DNA of 64,000 nt from Prosopocoilus inquinatus (GCA_036172665.1 CM069870.1:68386212-68450211), one strand, 5' to 3'; counted from the first letter of the stretch, positions 32,096 to 43,029 are shown. Translations and numbers: made by a program. The notes: generated by a model from the sequence alone, not told the origin.

Positions 32096-32881
32096 ATAGT
32101 TACACCAGAACGTCGACAGCGTCGGTTTGAATGCGAAACGGAAAAGTAGAAGCAACGAATGCACGAGAGATGAATCGCGGCTCTTGCACTTCTTCTTAGA
32201 GATAACTTGCATACGTACAGGGTGCCCCCTGAATAACTGTTTCCCAAACCGTAACATTTCACAAGTAATTAGTAATAAGTCTTTTTATGCAGATTAACAA
32301 AGATGAGCGTATTTTTAACAGAAGGATTTGTAGCAAATATTAAAAAGAGAAAATTGAAAATGGGATGCAACACAGATACTTAAAATAATTGCTTTTTTTA
32401 AGAAGAAAATAACCCAAGCCAAGGCAGCTGCTAATTATGTTCGAAGATGAGAAAGAAACCAAATTAACAGGCATAAACGAGAAGCGTGCGAAAGAGAAAG
32501 CAACAAAATAAATACAGAACAGGTAAAAGCAAAACAGAATATGCTACTAAACAGACGGCGAGATTAAATTTAAATGGCGCGGAAAAGGCAAGAGATGAAC
32601 ATTCTTTGTATGTGTAACAATTGGACGGAGTTTGAAGAAGAGAAGAGAGGAAGTTTAAAGAAATGTGTTACGAAATAATGCCCACTCAGTGGAAACGGCG
32701 GCGAAAACAAAAAAAAAATAATGCTTCGCAGAAATACATAATTATGGGTCACCTCCTACGTCACAGTTTAATTTTAATGTTCAGTTTATTCCCACAGGAA
32801 CAATTGTTTTGATAATCGTTACTACGGGAATAAACAGCAGATTAATATTAAATTGGGATTGAGAAAACGAGCCTAACCCCC
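32096..32881. other. Noncoding stretch
   Basis: No gene. The phrase tgcccactcagtgg at 32679 recurs at 33068 and, inverted, at about 13690. Confidence 0.4.
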
Positions 32882-33048
32882 AGTTTCACAAAAATTATTT
32901 AATCATTGATTAATTTAACAGCCTGATTAAAGCCTGTGATTGGTTGGGTAAAACAATATAATTGGTTGTTTTAAATCTGTTGTTAACTTCGTCCAATTAC
33001 GTTCCTTAATCAGAGAATTAAATTAATTGCTGATTAACATTTGTGAAA
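32882..33048. mobile_element. Short MITE, AT-rich
   Basis: Ends agtttcacaaa and tttgtgaaacc are inverted. The repeat continues inward with taatcattgattaattta against taaattaattgctgatta. Total length is about 167 bp. No target duplication could be assigned. Confidence 0.68.
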
Positions 33049-33232
33049 CCCTTTGTAAGTGTTTTTATGTGCCCACTCAGTGGAGACGGCTCGGAAAAGC
33101 AAAAAAATAATAGATAATTAAATGCTTTTAGGCAGTATTTTATTTTAGGAATTAACGAAGCCAAAAGTCTTTTTTTTTCATAGAAGATTTTGGGGGTTCG
33201 ATATTAAAAAGAGAAAAAAGAACGAAAACTGA

Positions 33233-33510
33233 TTTTACACAAACTCCTCTGTTTGCTATACACCTTAACGCGAGCTGAATGAACGAGTACAAAGCAACGG
33301 CGACGGGTGCATTTTATTTTCTTGGCACTCTTCAAATTGATTCGATTTATTGTTCCGTCGCGCATGTTGACGACGACGCTCAAGCGTATTTAATGTCAAC
33401 ACATGCAGAATTAAATTCATCGATTTCCAGTAGTAGAAAAACACAAAACCGCCTATTCCGGCGACCGTGACCTTATTTATTCCTGGGAGTGCTTTGTTAG
33501 ATCGATATCC
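33233..33510. repeat. Dispersed duplicate, copy B
   Basis: Partner of 28606-28870. It differs by several short insertions, including a palindrome-like gttgacgacgac stretch near 33365. Confidence 0.6.
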
Positions 33511-34929
33511 ACCCCCCCAAATCTAAGTACTATATTTAACTGGGGCGACACATTTTAGGGCATTAAGGTTTTTTTTTCTTTGCGTAACCTATACAGCATT
33601 TTTATTTATTTTTTTCTAAAGGAGGTTACTTCTAAATGACGAGGCCCGAGTGCAATAAGAACGGCGAAGCCCCTTTTTTAAGCACACGCTTATGGTCTGG
33701 AGTACGGGGCCTTACAAGCCCTTACAAACCGCGTTTAAAATTGAAATTTGGCGATTCTCATTTTGCCGAATTATTGAACTAAATTTTGTTATTACGAATT
33801 CCAACAGAGTACAGTCCCGAGGAATAAATTTTGGTCGTTATTTATTGTCAGAGACTTATTCTAAATAGTAATACTGAGGAGGCACCGGATCACCAGATCT
33901 AGGACGATGGAAGCGGTCATCCAGGTTACCACTTACAAAGAGGCTTAAAGTTCTTCAGAGAATGTAGGTCAATGACCAAAAGGTCTGCAGGTGTATTCTT
34001 CGTGTCTACAATACCAAAAGCCGTTGGCTAGGAGTATGTTTATATTTCAGGGTGTTTTCAAAGAGGTGAATGGTCGAATTTATAGTTTTAGAGCACAATT
34101 GTTACAACACGTTGGGTGGCAAATTTTTGTATCAAATCACTAAACAAACCGTAACATGTGTACATAGAACAAGACAGGGCCTACGTGCACGGAATTTCCA
34201 GTAGTTGACTTGTTGTCGTCACCAGGGGACACCACGTGACACCAACGGCAGCTTTCTAGAGTCGGAGACGGCGTGGAGTAAAAGATGGAAATCCACAATA
34301 AAACTGTATATTTGAGAAAGAAAATGACCGGGAGGCGCCAACTGGAGGATACAAACAGCGCCCCTGTGACCATGTGTGCAAAGCATGCGGTGCACGCGGG
34401 CGCCATGTTCAAGGGGTGGCCACTGCACATGTCTTTTTTTTTCAACAAAAAAATAAACTGTCTGGTAAAAATTATTCGAAAAAACAATCCACGAGACTAA
34501 CCTGATAAAGCCGTCAACCTCGTGATAAAACGTCGACTAAATTAGACCAGATAATTGCGGCAATTAAAAGTAGAAAATATCAATTTTTGTAATGTCCATG
34601 TCCTAAATTTTTCATAAAAAATTTAATGTACTCAATAATTTTATTAGGTAAAAAAATAAATTATGTAAGCTGTTACGGTTTGGTTAAAAAAAACAAATTA
34701 CATTTTACTTTTCAAGTTTTTGGAAATTCAAGTTCCTTTTGCTTTTCTGATTTTGTTTCTTTCTTTCTAATATTAATAACCAGGGAATAGAATTCAGGTC
34801 ACTTAGTGTTGGAAGCTTGTTACGCCGAATGTACTATTTACTCCTGCCACCTTTCCGCGGCTCCGATGCACCGAATTGTTATTGAGTGCACTTCGCGCGA
34901 ATTCTTTTTCCCCTCGCAGAAATTTGTGG
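33511..34929. other. Noncoding stretch, no gene supported
   Basis: A GC-richer patch at 34150-34440 is open on both strands but shows no known domain, duplication or splice context. The rest is AT-rich and unique. Confidence 0.4.
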
Positions 34930-35250
34930 GCGAGCTGATACAGTCCGAGAACTATATTTTCGTACCGTTCGCGAAACAAGTGACCCAAATTCTTTTCCCT
35001 GTTAATAACAAGCCTGCTTCAGTAAACAGAGGTCTCTCCGGCAGGTTCTCCGCTCTCATTGCACTCTCGTGGTCCTCGCAGAGATGTTAAATGTTAACTT
35101 TTATTTATTTATTAATTTTTGTTTTTTCCAATTTTTTGTTTCTTTTAATTTTTTCGATAAATTTACATTACATTAAATTTTACATAATTAACCATTTTTG
35201 CATGGCGCAATCCATTTGGGGGCTTGCAGTAGCTAGAAACTTAAGAAAAA
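34930..35250. repeat. Left arm of an inverted duplication
   Basis: Contains gtaccgttcgcgaaacaag, acagaggtctctccggc and gggggcttgcagtagctag. The reverse complement of each occurs in the same order at 37180-37475. The arms are about 300 bp and imperfect, separated by about 1.9 kb. Confidence 0.78.
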
Positions 35251-35629
35251 GTGAAGGAAAATGTTTAAAAAAAAGTGAATGAAAATTTTTTTTTAAATTT
35301 ATTTTTCCATTTTTTATTTCCTTTAATTTTTTGATAATTGACCACTTTTACATGTCCCAACTCATCTGTCAGAGGACGCCAAAGTATGGAGCGGCGCGTG
35401 GGCGGCTTTTGGCCTCGCGGAAGCCCTGGATACAAACCACGGCATCGAATACAATTCCAACCCAAAATTAACCCTACTTTTGACGAAGGCGGAAAGTGTC
35501 CAAGACAACAATTCGATGACAGAAAAAAATAATAACTTACGGTAAATAGCAATAAATATAGCGTTAACGTTGAAGTTAGGTTCGTATTTCATCAAATGAT
35601 CTTAAATATTTCAAAATACAAAAAGGTTT

Positions 35630-35795
35630 GTACGGTTGGAAATTTCCTGTCGTCTCACAATAATCCATGGAACAAAAAAAAATTAATCTCTAGTACTTGA
35701 GTCGACTCAAACGTTAACAAAACAGTGTAATTACGATTGACAAATGTTACCGAGCAAAAATTGTAAAAGTATTGACTTTAATAAAAATAAATTGT
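35630..35795. repeat. Second inverted duplication, left arm
   Basis: Holds ggttggaaatttcctgtcgt, then ttgagtcgactcaaacgtta. The inverted partner lies at 38025-38165. Its symmetry centre differs from that of the 34930/37475 pair, so it was not made by one single inversion. Confidence 0.7.
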
Positions 35796-36417
35796 AATAA
35801 TTGATTTAACTTGTCTGACGCATTTGTCATCTTCTTATATACAATCACTTCTCTCTTCGCTTTATCAAATTGTACTTTAGTTTATTTAAAAATAAAATAT
35901 GTAAAAATAAAAATTGATAAAGATTAATAAATAAAAATAAATCAAATTCAATTCGCACAAACTTAGTAAGTAGTTTGCAAAATAAAAATGCTCTGAAGCT
36001 AATTCGGTTATTATAGGAAAAAAAAATAAAATACGAAAATATTTAAATCATAAGTAAATAATTCCTGAATTTCTCTTTCCGCTTTAAAAGAAAAAATGTA
36101 TTATATATTAACTTGTTCAATCCAATTACTTGATTTTGATTTCGAATCACAAAGACAAAATAATATTTTCGTTGTATAAAATTTAATTAAATAAAAAATT
36201 TAAAAAAAAAACGTGTTCAATCCAATTATGTGATTTCTATTTCGAATCACAAAAATCCATGCTTGATAAAAATTTTCCAACCAAATTTTTTTTATATTTA
36301 TAAAAGTGATCTATTATTTATCGGTTTTTCTTCATTATTTTCTTTTATTGCTTGGCATTGTTGGTTTTAAATATTTTCACAAAACATGAAATATCGTATA
36401 TGTTTTGAAATTGAAAG
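35796..36417. other. Very AT-rich noncoding stretch
   Basis: Low-complexity A/T sequence. Two copies of gttcaatccaattannTGATTT, each followed by atttcgaatcacaaa, lie near 36115 and 36210. No gene. Confidence 0.5.
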
Positions 36418-37180
36418 TCTTCGTAATTTTTTTGTCTAACGCATGGCCTTCTTTCATCTTCAGTGTTGCTACCAATTTTCAACTCTGTTACGGTCGAAGT
36501 CGCTTGTATTTGAGGTAAATATTTCTGTTAGACGAATGGCAGTCTTGACCTCCTCTCGACTCCGCGCGTCTATTCAGCCTACCTTTCCGCGTAAAACTCT
36601 CTCTGGTCAAGGGAATACGTCGATGTGCGGAAGCCATTAACAGGTGTTAAAACCTATTTTAATCTTTTAATCGACGAAACGCTTTTCTTCGATTGAAAAA
36701 TACTTCTTTGGCGTCAAGGTCAGTCGTTCAATACTGTTTTGAACTGACTTGGTGAGTTCTATTTTTTTGGAAATCTTATTTAAAATTTTGTTGTCCTTGT
36801 AGACAGTCAATCAGAATCCTAGATTTTTTGAAACCTATCGCCCCGTGCTTACTTAGGTTGGCTTTTAACTGATTTACTGCTTTTACTGAGCGAGTTACAT
36901 TCTCCATTTTAGCCGCGTCATCGAATTTTCGATCAAACCATCTTCGTAATTTTTTTTCTAATGCGAGGCTGTTTCATCTTTAGTGTTGCCACCAATTTTC
37001 AACTCTGTTACGGCCGAAGTCGCTTGTATTTGTGGTAAATATTTCTGCTAGACGAATGGCAGCCCTGTTCTCCTCTCGACTCCGCGCATTTATTCAGCCT
37101 ACGGTTTACAGTGAAACTCTTTCTGGTCAGGTGAACACGTCGTTGTGCGTTGCATGTGCCGGAGCCTTTAACAGTTGTTT
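36418..37180 (+). repeat. 525-bp tandem duplication with intron-like piece
   Basis: Direct copies at about 36418-36655 and 36943-37180 share caattttcaactctgttacg, cgaagtcgcttgtattt and ctcctctcgactccgcgc. After the first copy, TTG|GTGAGT (36752) and ttgtccttgtAG (36802) bound a 51-nt intron-like stretch. A diverged partner at 37571-37625 (55 nt) ends in the same ttgtccttgtAG. Confidence 0.75.
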
Positions 37181-37475
37181 CTAGCTACTGCAAGCCCCCA
37201 AATGTATTGGGATATGCAAAAATGGTCCATTATGAAATTTATCGAAAAAATTAAAGGAAACAAGAAATGGAAAAACAAAAAAAAATAAAAAAAAGTTAAC
37301 ATTTAATATCTGTGCGAGGGCCACGAGAGTGCAATGAGAGCGGAGAATCTGCCGGAGAGACCTCTGTTTACTGAAGCAGGCTTGTTATTAACAGGGAAAA
37401 GAATTTGGGTCACTTGTTTCGCGAACGGTAGGAAAATATAGTTCTCGGATTGTATCAGCCTCGTACAGTTGTTAA
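37181..37475. repeat. Right arm of an inverted duplication
   Basis: Reverse complement of 34930-35250: ctagctactgcaagccccc at the near end and cttgtttcgcgaacggta at the far end. Confidence 0.78.
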
Positions 37476-37625
37476 CCAATTTTTAATCGACGTAATCCGG
37501 TTTCTCCCTGAGCGAATTGTTTTTGTTCGCTTGAGAACAGTCACTCTGTACTGTTTTTGAAACTGACTTCGTGAGATCTTTTTTCTTTTTTTGAAATCTT
37601 ACTTTATTTTTTTTTGTCCTTGTAG

Positions 37626-37944
37626 GCAAGTCGTATCCCGCTTCCGATTACGACAGCACTTTTACCCTGCACATTCCGATAAATCTATGGATACCAGTCG
37701 TAAGGAATTCTGTCTACTCGATGCGAAATTTCGAACACCGTTCAACCCTCGCATTTCCGTCGAAAGGCTGGTGTCGTACCCTGAAGACGGCTTTCGAAGA
37801 CGCTTCGGGATTGAATTATCGATTACTACCGTAGATCCTGCCGTTAAAGTAACCGTTTATAATTTGTTTTCTATCGTCACTCCGTTTGATCATCGTTACT
37901 TATGTACGGACTCGTCTTACAAGATACTTTTTTGGTTCTTTTAA
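37626..37944 (+). CDS. Hypothetical ORF downstream of an intron-like acceptor
   Basis: Immediately after the acceptor-like ttgtccttgtAG at 37625, the plus strand stays open for about 105 codons, including MDTSRKEFCLLDAKFRTPF (ATG at 37687) and a following GFRRRFGIELS. I recognise no family. Points in favour are the splice-like context and normal amino-acid composition (DTSRKEF, VERLVSYPEDGF). Against it, the length is modest, the tail (SYKILFWFF) looks like AT-rich readthrough, and no duplicate copy is available to test frame conservation. It may be a noncoding exon. Confidence 0.22.
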
Positions 37945-38024
37945 AGGACGTGCAACTTTGGTTGCCTAGTTTATGCCTCACCTTGCGTCAGACAAGTTAA
38001 TTCAATCAATTTAATTTTTTTTTA

Positions 38025-38165
38025 TTAAAATTAATCTCTGGTTTTTGCTCGATAATATTTGTTAATCGTAATTTCACTGCTTTCGTTAACATTTGAGTCG
38101 ATTCAAGTACTGCAGATTAATTTACATGGGTTACTGTGAGACGACAGGAAATTTCCAACCGTACA
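38025..38165. repeat. Second inverted duplication, right arm
   Basis: Contains taacatttgagtcgattcaa and acgacaggaaatttccaacc, the reverse complement of 35630-35795. Confidence 0.7.
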
Positions 38166-38379
38166 ATTTTTATTTTGTATTTCGGTTACCTTTCAAATCT
38201 TTCCTGATTATTTTTGGTTTTGGAAAACTACGTGAGTAGTTTTCATCCTGTCCCAGATCCTTTTGCGTTTTTAACTTGTTTAGAATTCTCGAGAAACTGG
38301 TCTGGCAATGTTGCTCGCGAAAGCCTTGTGTGTGTAGGCATCGAGAACTGACACACCTTTTTTATGTGGGAAATTTAAG

Positions 38380-38814
38380 GTGTTTTTCCATGGTGTTGTA
38401 TCAGCTTCACTCGCTCCTTTGTTGAGATCAAGCTTCCCCTATGGTTTTAGGCGAGTTAGCGTAAGATCGCGATGTTTCTACGGATTTAAAACCCGTTCGT
38501 CTGTTTGTACGCTCTATACGTTCGTGTCGGATGCTTGCGTCGATTGTAAAATGAAATTTCTCTTGTTTCTCTTTGTTTCAGTTTTATCGCGATTTTCGTT
38601 TTGTAAAATCTAGCTTCAAGTGATGGGCCCATTTTCTTCCTGAACCCCACTTTTATTGACAATGACGAGCAAGAGAGATTTAATGTTCAAAATGTACATC
38701 TACTCAAAAAAATAAAATAAACGATTGTTGTAGTTATTTATTTTAGAAGTTTCGAATTTATGAAAGTTTATGCATTCTCGGTGTATCTCTGGAGCACTAG
38801 CATATTTGTTTACG
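38380..38814. other. Noncoding stretch
   Basis: A 77-codon plus frame (38380-38613) is without family support. Otherwise AT-rich and unique. Confidence 0.35.
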
Positions 38815-39640
38815 CTATTAGTGTGGTAATATGATATGGGGGCGTGTTTATTCTTGGCAGCAAAGAAACGGCAGAGGCGGCAGTCTCCCAGGGGCTAGCG
38901 CGGTAGGCGAAACGTGTCGGTAAACGGGACCACGGATGGGCCTGATGATATATGTGGTGGCCACGTGTGTTGCCGGGGATTAGCTGGAGGGTGTCTACAG
39001 AATATGACCTGAGATGGTATGTTCTGGCAGAAGTGTTAGGGCGGTACAGTCTCACGATTGGCAATGCGGTGTGAGGGTCATGAGAGGTATTCAGGTAGCA
39101 GAATATTGTCCGGGACGCGATCCGGGGCGTTGACCAGAGAATGCTACCGTGCACCAGCATACGATATCGGGGCTCTTACCGCGGTGTGCAAGCAGCACCG
39201 ATTAAGAGCACGGTACCGGCAAAGCAATTAGCTGTATTCTGCATTCATTGTGAGTGAGAATTCGGTTGATTGCATTCCTGACCAGGTGATAGCTTTGAGC
39301 TATCCAGAAAGGTCTGACATGATGATATCGTTGGACCGGTACGGAGTGGTGCTCGACACTTACGCATTCGATGACATCAATTGATCCTGAGAACGTATGC
39401 TCGGGAGGCAAGGTATGCGAAAATCCATCGGGAGGGGTGGGTTTTGTATCCACAGGTGAATGTGGGGGGTAATGCATGCGAAGATAAGAAGGCAATGTGC
39501 GAGGATGACTTCCTCAGTGTCCAATATCATCATGAGGGAGCTACAGCTTGTAGATTCGCCGCTGGAGCAGGTGGGGCCGGGAAAACGGCCCCGGTAAGTG
39601 GATTGTTCCATTTTACTGAATAGATACTCGTAAAGGGTTA
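38815..39640. other. G-rich compositional island of unknown origin
   Basis: About 800 bp with high G over C on the plus strand and few homopolymers. It is bounded by AT-rich DNA on both sides and shares no repeat with the rest of the window. Short frames on both strands carry no domain. It could be a transposon noncoding region, an LTR fragment or transferred DNA. Confidence 0.4.
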
Positions 39641-40845
39641 CTTATAATTTGCATGGTCCTTATCGAATCGGAATGCGATGCCCGGAAGCTAAGACGTTTA
39701 CCTTCAGCACCTGTTGCGGTCAGGGAAGCGAGAAAGAAAGAACATTAGAAATGAGAGACCCAACCAATGGTGAGTGAATGTTTATTGTAACTCCGTCCTG
39801 AAATAATATTGTTTGTCTATAATATTTAGACAAAACACACAATCGCATAAGTTTTTTGAAATAAACGTAAAGCCCTCTCTTGCATATTGGAGTTTAGGAG
39901 CTTGGATGCACCGAGTTCATTATTGCACCGTCTCGAATTCTTCTTCCAGTAACAAATAATCATCAACATGTTATGTCGTCGTTACGCTGCAAAGTAGGAA
40001 ATAACGAGATAAAAGCAGACGTAAATCGAGCACTTGAGCAAGCAATTTCCTCCTCCGTCTTTATTATGAAAACCGATTCGAAGCGGATGAATAGGAAAAA
40101 AGCAGTAAGCCGGGGCTTCGGAGACAATAAATTAGTTTTCCTCTAAAAATATTTATTACCTACCTAACTACCTACCCCTAAAGGACTTGTCCTTGCAGTT
40201 TCACGTCACCTCCGCTCACGCGGAAGTTTCTAATCAAACCCAGCCCTGCTGCATCGCGCGCTCGATTGTTTCAAGCGACGTCTTCGGAAAACGAGATGTA
40301 ATTAGCGGACGTCTCTCTAAATCCGGGCTCACTTACTACTAAATAAAGACGAGGAGACGAGATGAGATTTCATGATGGCAAGCTTGAGTTTCAAATCACG
40401 CTTTAAGCTTTAAAAATATTGCACTTATTACCCAAAGATGAAAACAGATTGCTCCGGCTGAGATTTTCCGAGAAGTTTCTCTCAGCTCTCCGCAGACATA
40501 ACTCTCGTGTTCATAAACATGAAAATATTATTTATTATTCTGCCATAACCGGCTTTTGATAATTTATATGTTTGGAAAGTGGCGTGTAAAAGTATACTCT
40601 TCTAACATAAATATGTATATATCTGCGAGTACCTAACATAAACACGTCTTAAATAAACAGAGGTTTCAGATCACGTCTGTGACCGGTGAACGTTTCTGGG
40701 CGATTTCGCATCCGTCGTGAAAATAATTATTTCGCGATTGAAACATTCGCTTCGAACTGTTAAAATAAAGAGAAAAGAAAAACAATAATTGCTTGAAAAT
40801 GTTATTAAATCAAGCAAGTGCGTGTGTTTATTACACGACCAGATC
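39641..40845. other. Unique noncoding stretch
   Basis: No gene, tRNA or repeat recognised. Some CpG-containing patches lie around 40190-40340. It ends at the 5' edge of the Penelope-like element. Confidence 0.4.
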
Positions 40846-40919
40846 AGAAGATCAGATTAAATATGAACAAATTTCTTATTAGAGATCTCTTGTCTTGTAA
40901 AAAATTTCTTAAAGATAAT

Positions 40920-40931
40920 CCTAATATTATT
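40920..40931. repeat. 12-bp target-site duplication of the foldback element, left
   Basis: cctaatattatt, identical to 41232-41243. Confidence 0.88.
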
Positions 40932-40933
40932 AT

Positions 40934-41090
40934 AGAAAAATTTTGTGCAAATCGTTTTTGATTGCAGTGAGAACCTCGAGCAGCCTCTGGACAGCTGTTT
41001 CAGCCCTGCTTGGGGCTTCTTCAGCAGAAACGTCCAGAGGCTGCTCGAGGTTCTCACTGCAATCAAAAACGATTTGCACAAAATTTTTCT
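40934..41090. repeat. Perfect 59-bp inverted repeat of the foldback element
   Basis: Arms 40934-40992 and 41032-41090 are exact reverse complements (for example ctcgagcagcctctggac against gtccagaggctgctcgag). The transcript would form a long hairpin with the hammerhead-like loop at its tip. Confidence 0.92.
40984..41030 (-). ncRNA. Hammerhead-like motif in the foldback element
   Basis: Minus strand: TTTCTG (41030-41025), CTGAAGA (41024-41018, fits CTGANGA), stem II AGCCC/GGGCT (41017-41013 with 41006-41002), GAAA (41001-40998), palindromic stem III ACAGCTGT (40998-40991), C at the cleavage position (40990), and CAGAGG (40989-40984), which pairs with TTTCTG through four Watson-Crick and two G-U pairs. 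The layout equals the small dimer-type hammerheads of Penelope-like elements. It competes with the longer 59-bp inverted-repeat stem, so activity is uncertain. Confidence 0.6.
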
Positions 41091-41231
41091 AAAATGTTTC
41101 ATTATGCTTTGACAGCAAGCATGGCCGCCTTGCATGGGGGACTCATTAGGAGCAAATCCCGCTTCAATTTGTCTATCCTACTGCAATGTTAGGTCAAAAA
41201 GCGATAGTAAGATGTCGCTATTTTATATGTT

Positions 41232-41243
41232 CCTAATATTATT
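41232..41243. repeat. 12-bp target-site duplication of the foldback element, right
   Basis: cctaatattatt, identical to 40920-40931. With the insertion and one copy ignored, the reverse transcriptase frame is continuous. Confidence 0.88.
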
Positions 41244-42540
41244 GTTACTACAGTTGATAAAAGCAATGTAACTGTTTTAATTGATAAAACTGATTATTTT
41301 TCAAAAGTTCAAACTATGCTGTCTGATAATAATACATATGTAGAATTAGCTAATGATCCCACCGAATCTTATCAACGTAAAACTTTCGGTATTATTAGTA
41401 AGATTGAAAAATCCGTTGAAATTAGTAATATTGTTGCTAAATCTCTTGAAGTACAACATCCCATATTTCCTAAATTATACTGCATTCCAAAAATTCATAA
41501 CCCTAATACACCTCTTCGTCCTATAGTTTCCACTATTGGTTCTTCTCCATATTTCCTATCTAAATTTATTTCAAAAATCATTACTCAGGTTACTAGTAAA
41601 TCAGAATATTTTATAAAAAATTCTTTTGAACTCTTGAAAAATTAAAACAAATAACTGTACCAAATAATTGCATTATAATTTCTTTAGATGTTATTTCTTT
41701 ATTTACTAACATTCCTAAAGATTTAGCTTTAAAAAGTATTAATGATAGGTGGTTAGAGATTAAAGATTTTACTGATATTTCCAAAGGTAACTTTTTAGAT
41801 ATAGTTGATTTATGTTTTGAAACATCTTATTTTGCTTTCAATGATAAATTTTATAAACAGATTTTTGGTACAGCAATGGGTTCTCCTTTATCTCCGGCTT
41901 TAGCTGAAATTGTCATGCAAGAACTAGAAAAATCTGTTATTAACTCTTTATCATTCGATTTACCGTTATATTTTCGTTATGTGGATGACATTATATTGAT
42001 TTTGCCTTCTGATAAGGTAGATTTTGTTTTAAATAAATTTAATTCTTTTCATAATAGATTTCAATTTACAGTAGAAAAAGAAAGTAATAATAATTCATTG
42101 AGTTTTCTTGATGTAAATATTATCAGGCAGAATGATAAATCAATTACTAATTGGTTTCATAAACCTACCTGGTCAGGTAGGTACATAAATTTTCACTCGT
42201 ACACTCCCAAAAATTATAAAATTGGAACTATTATTTCATTAACAGATCGAGCTATATTATTTTCTGATAAAGTTTTCATTTATGATAACTTAAATTTAAT
42301 AAAGAAAACTCTTATTCAAAATTCTTATCCAATAAATCTTATTGAATCAGTAATTAAAAATCGTATTAAATACTTACAAAATTCAAATGTCTCTAATAAC
42401 ATTAGACAAACTTCGAACCATAAATACATATCTTTGCCTTATATTGAACCATTACACAATACATTTAAACACATTTTCAAAAAACAAAATTTAATTTTAG
42501 CCAGTAAATCTGTGAATAATTTAAATTAAATTTTTTCGAA

Positions 42541-42990
42541 TTTAAAAACCAAAATACCGAAATTAAAACAACCTAACGTGGTTTATGAAATCATATGTTC
42601 AAATTGTAATTCTGTTTATATAGGTGAAACGAGCCAAAATAAAAAAAAAAACGTTTAGACCAACATAAATATCATATTCAAAAAAATAATCAAAATCATT
42701 CAATGCTTGTAGAGCATTCATTAGTAAATAATCAGAATTTTGATTTTGATAATACTCACATTTTGTACAGTGAATCTAATATTTTTAAAAGACGTTTCAT
42801 AGAAATGTGTAAAATTAAAATGTCTCCAAATTCTATTAATAAACGTACGGACGAACAGGATATAGATCTGTCAATTAATTATATTAAAAAAAAAAAAATT
42901 AGTTTTAATTTGGTTATAGTTACTTTTCTCTTTATTCCGGACAACTCGTATTTTAGTTTAAAATCATGTTACCTTTTCGTTTCTCTTGAC
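42541..42990 (+). pseudogene. GIY-YIG endonuclease domain of the Penelope-like element
   Basis: The domain begins VVYEIICSNCNSVYIGETSQ, a GIY-YIG signature in the form VYE...VYIG with the CX2C pair usual for this group. It continues in another frame after an A-run at 42641-42651 with RLDQHKYHI, then HSMLVEHSL and the catalytic-helix glutamate region ESNIFKRRFIEM, ending in NKRTDEQD. It is joined to the reverse transcriptase upstream across a second frame change near 42530. It nicks target DNA to prime insertion. The frame change in the A-run is typical of slippage decay. Confidence 0.85.
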
Positions 42991-43029
42991 GCCTTGTTTC
43001 TCTTGATAACTTGTTTATTTACTTTTTTT

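Larger units (their letters stand above)
40932..41231 (-). mobile_element. Small foldback element with hammerhead-like loop, full copy (300 bp)
   Basis: This insertion in the Penelope-like reverse transcriptase frame is flanked by the exact 12-bp repeat cctaatattatt (40920-40931, 41232-41243). It has a perfect 59-bp inverted repeat (40934-40992 and 41032-41090) around a 39-nt loop, then about 140 bp of unique sequence ending gctattttatatgtt. A second, deleted copy lies at 5208-5346 in the hAT with its own 12-bp duplication, so this is a dispersed family. It has no coding capacity. The variable-sequence duplications and the ribozyme-like loop suggest movement by Penelope-type machinery (inference). 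Confidence 0.85.
40846..42529 (+). pseudogene. Penelope-like reverse transcriptase
   Basis: From about 40846 the frame reads FLIRDLLSCKKFLKDN, is interrupted at 40932-41243 by the foldback element and its duplication, and resumes with IIVTTVDKSN. Ignoring the insertion, the two parts join in one frame. FPKLYCIPKIHN and PLRPIVS follow. A frameshift near 41640 leads to SLDVISLFTNIP, GTAMGSPLSP and the active site FRYVDDIILI (YVDD at 41978-41989), then SFLDVNI and the thumb. The frame closes at 42529. Catalytic residues are present; the frameshift, insertion and 5' truncation disable it. This enzyme copies element RNA into the genome using the attached endonuclease. Confidence 0.9.

Noticed and set aside
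34140..34500. Overlapping open frames on both strands as a gene
   Set aside because: No family or duplicate, and frames open on both strands in a short GC patch are weak evidence.
40932..41231. Reading this inverted segment as the Penelope-like element's own terminal repeat
   Set aside because: It interrupts the reverse transcriptase frame, has an exact 12-bp duplication, and has a second copy in the hAT.
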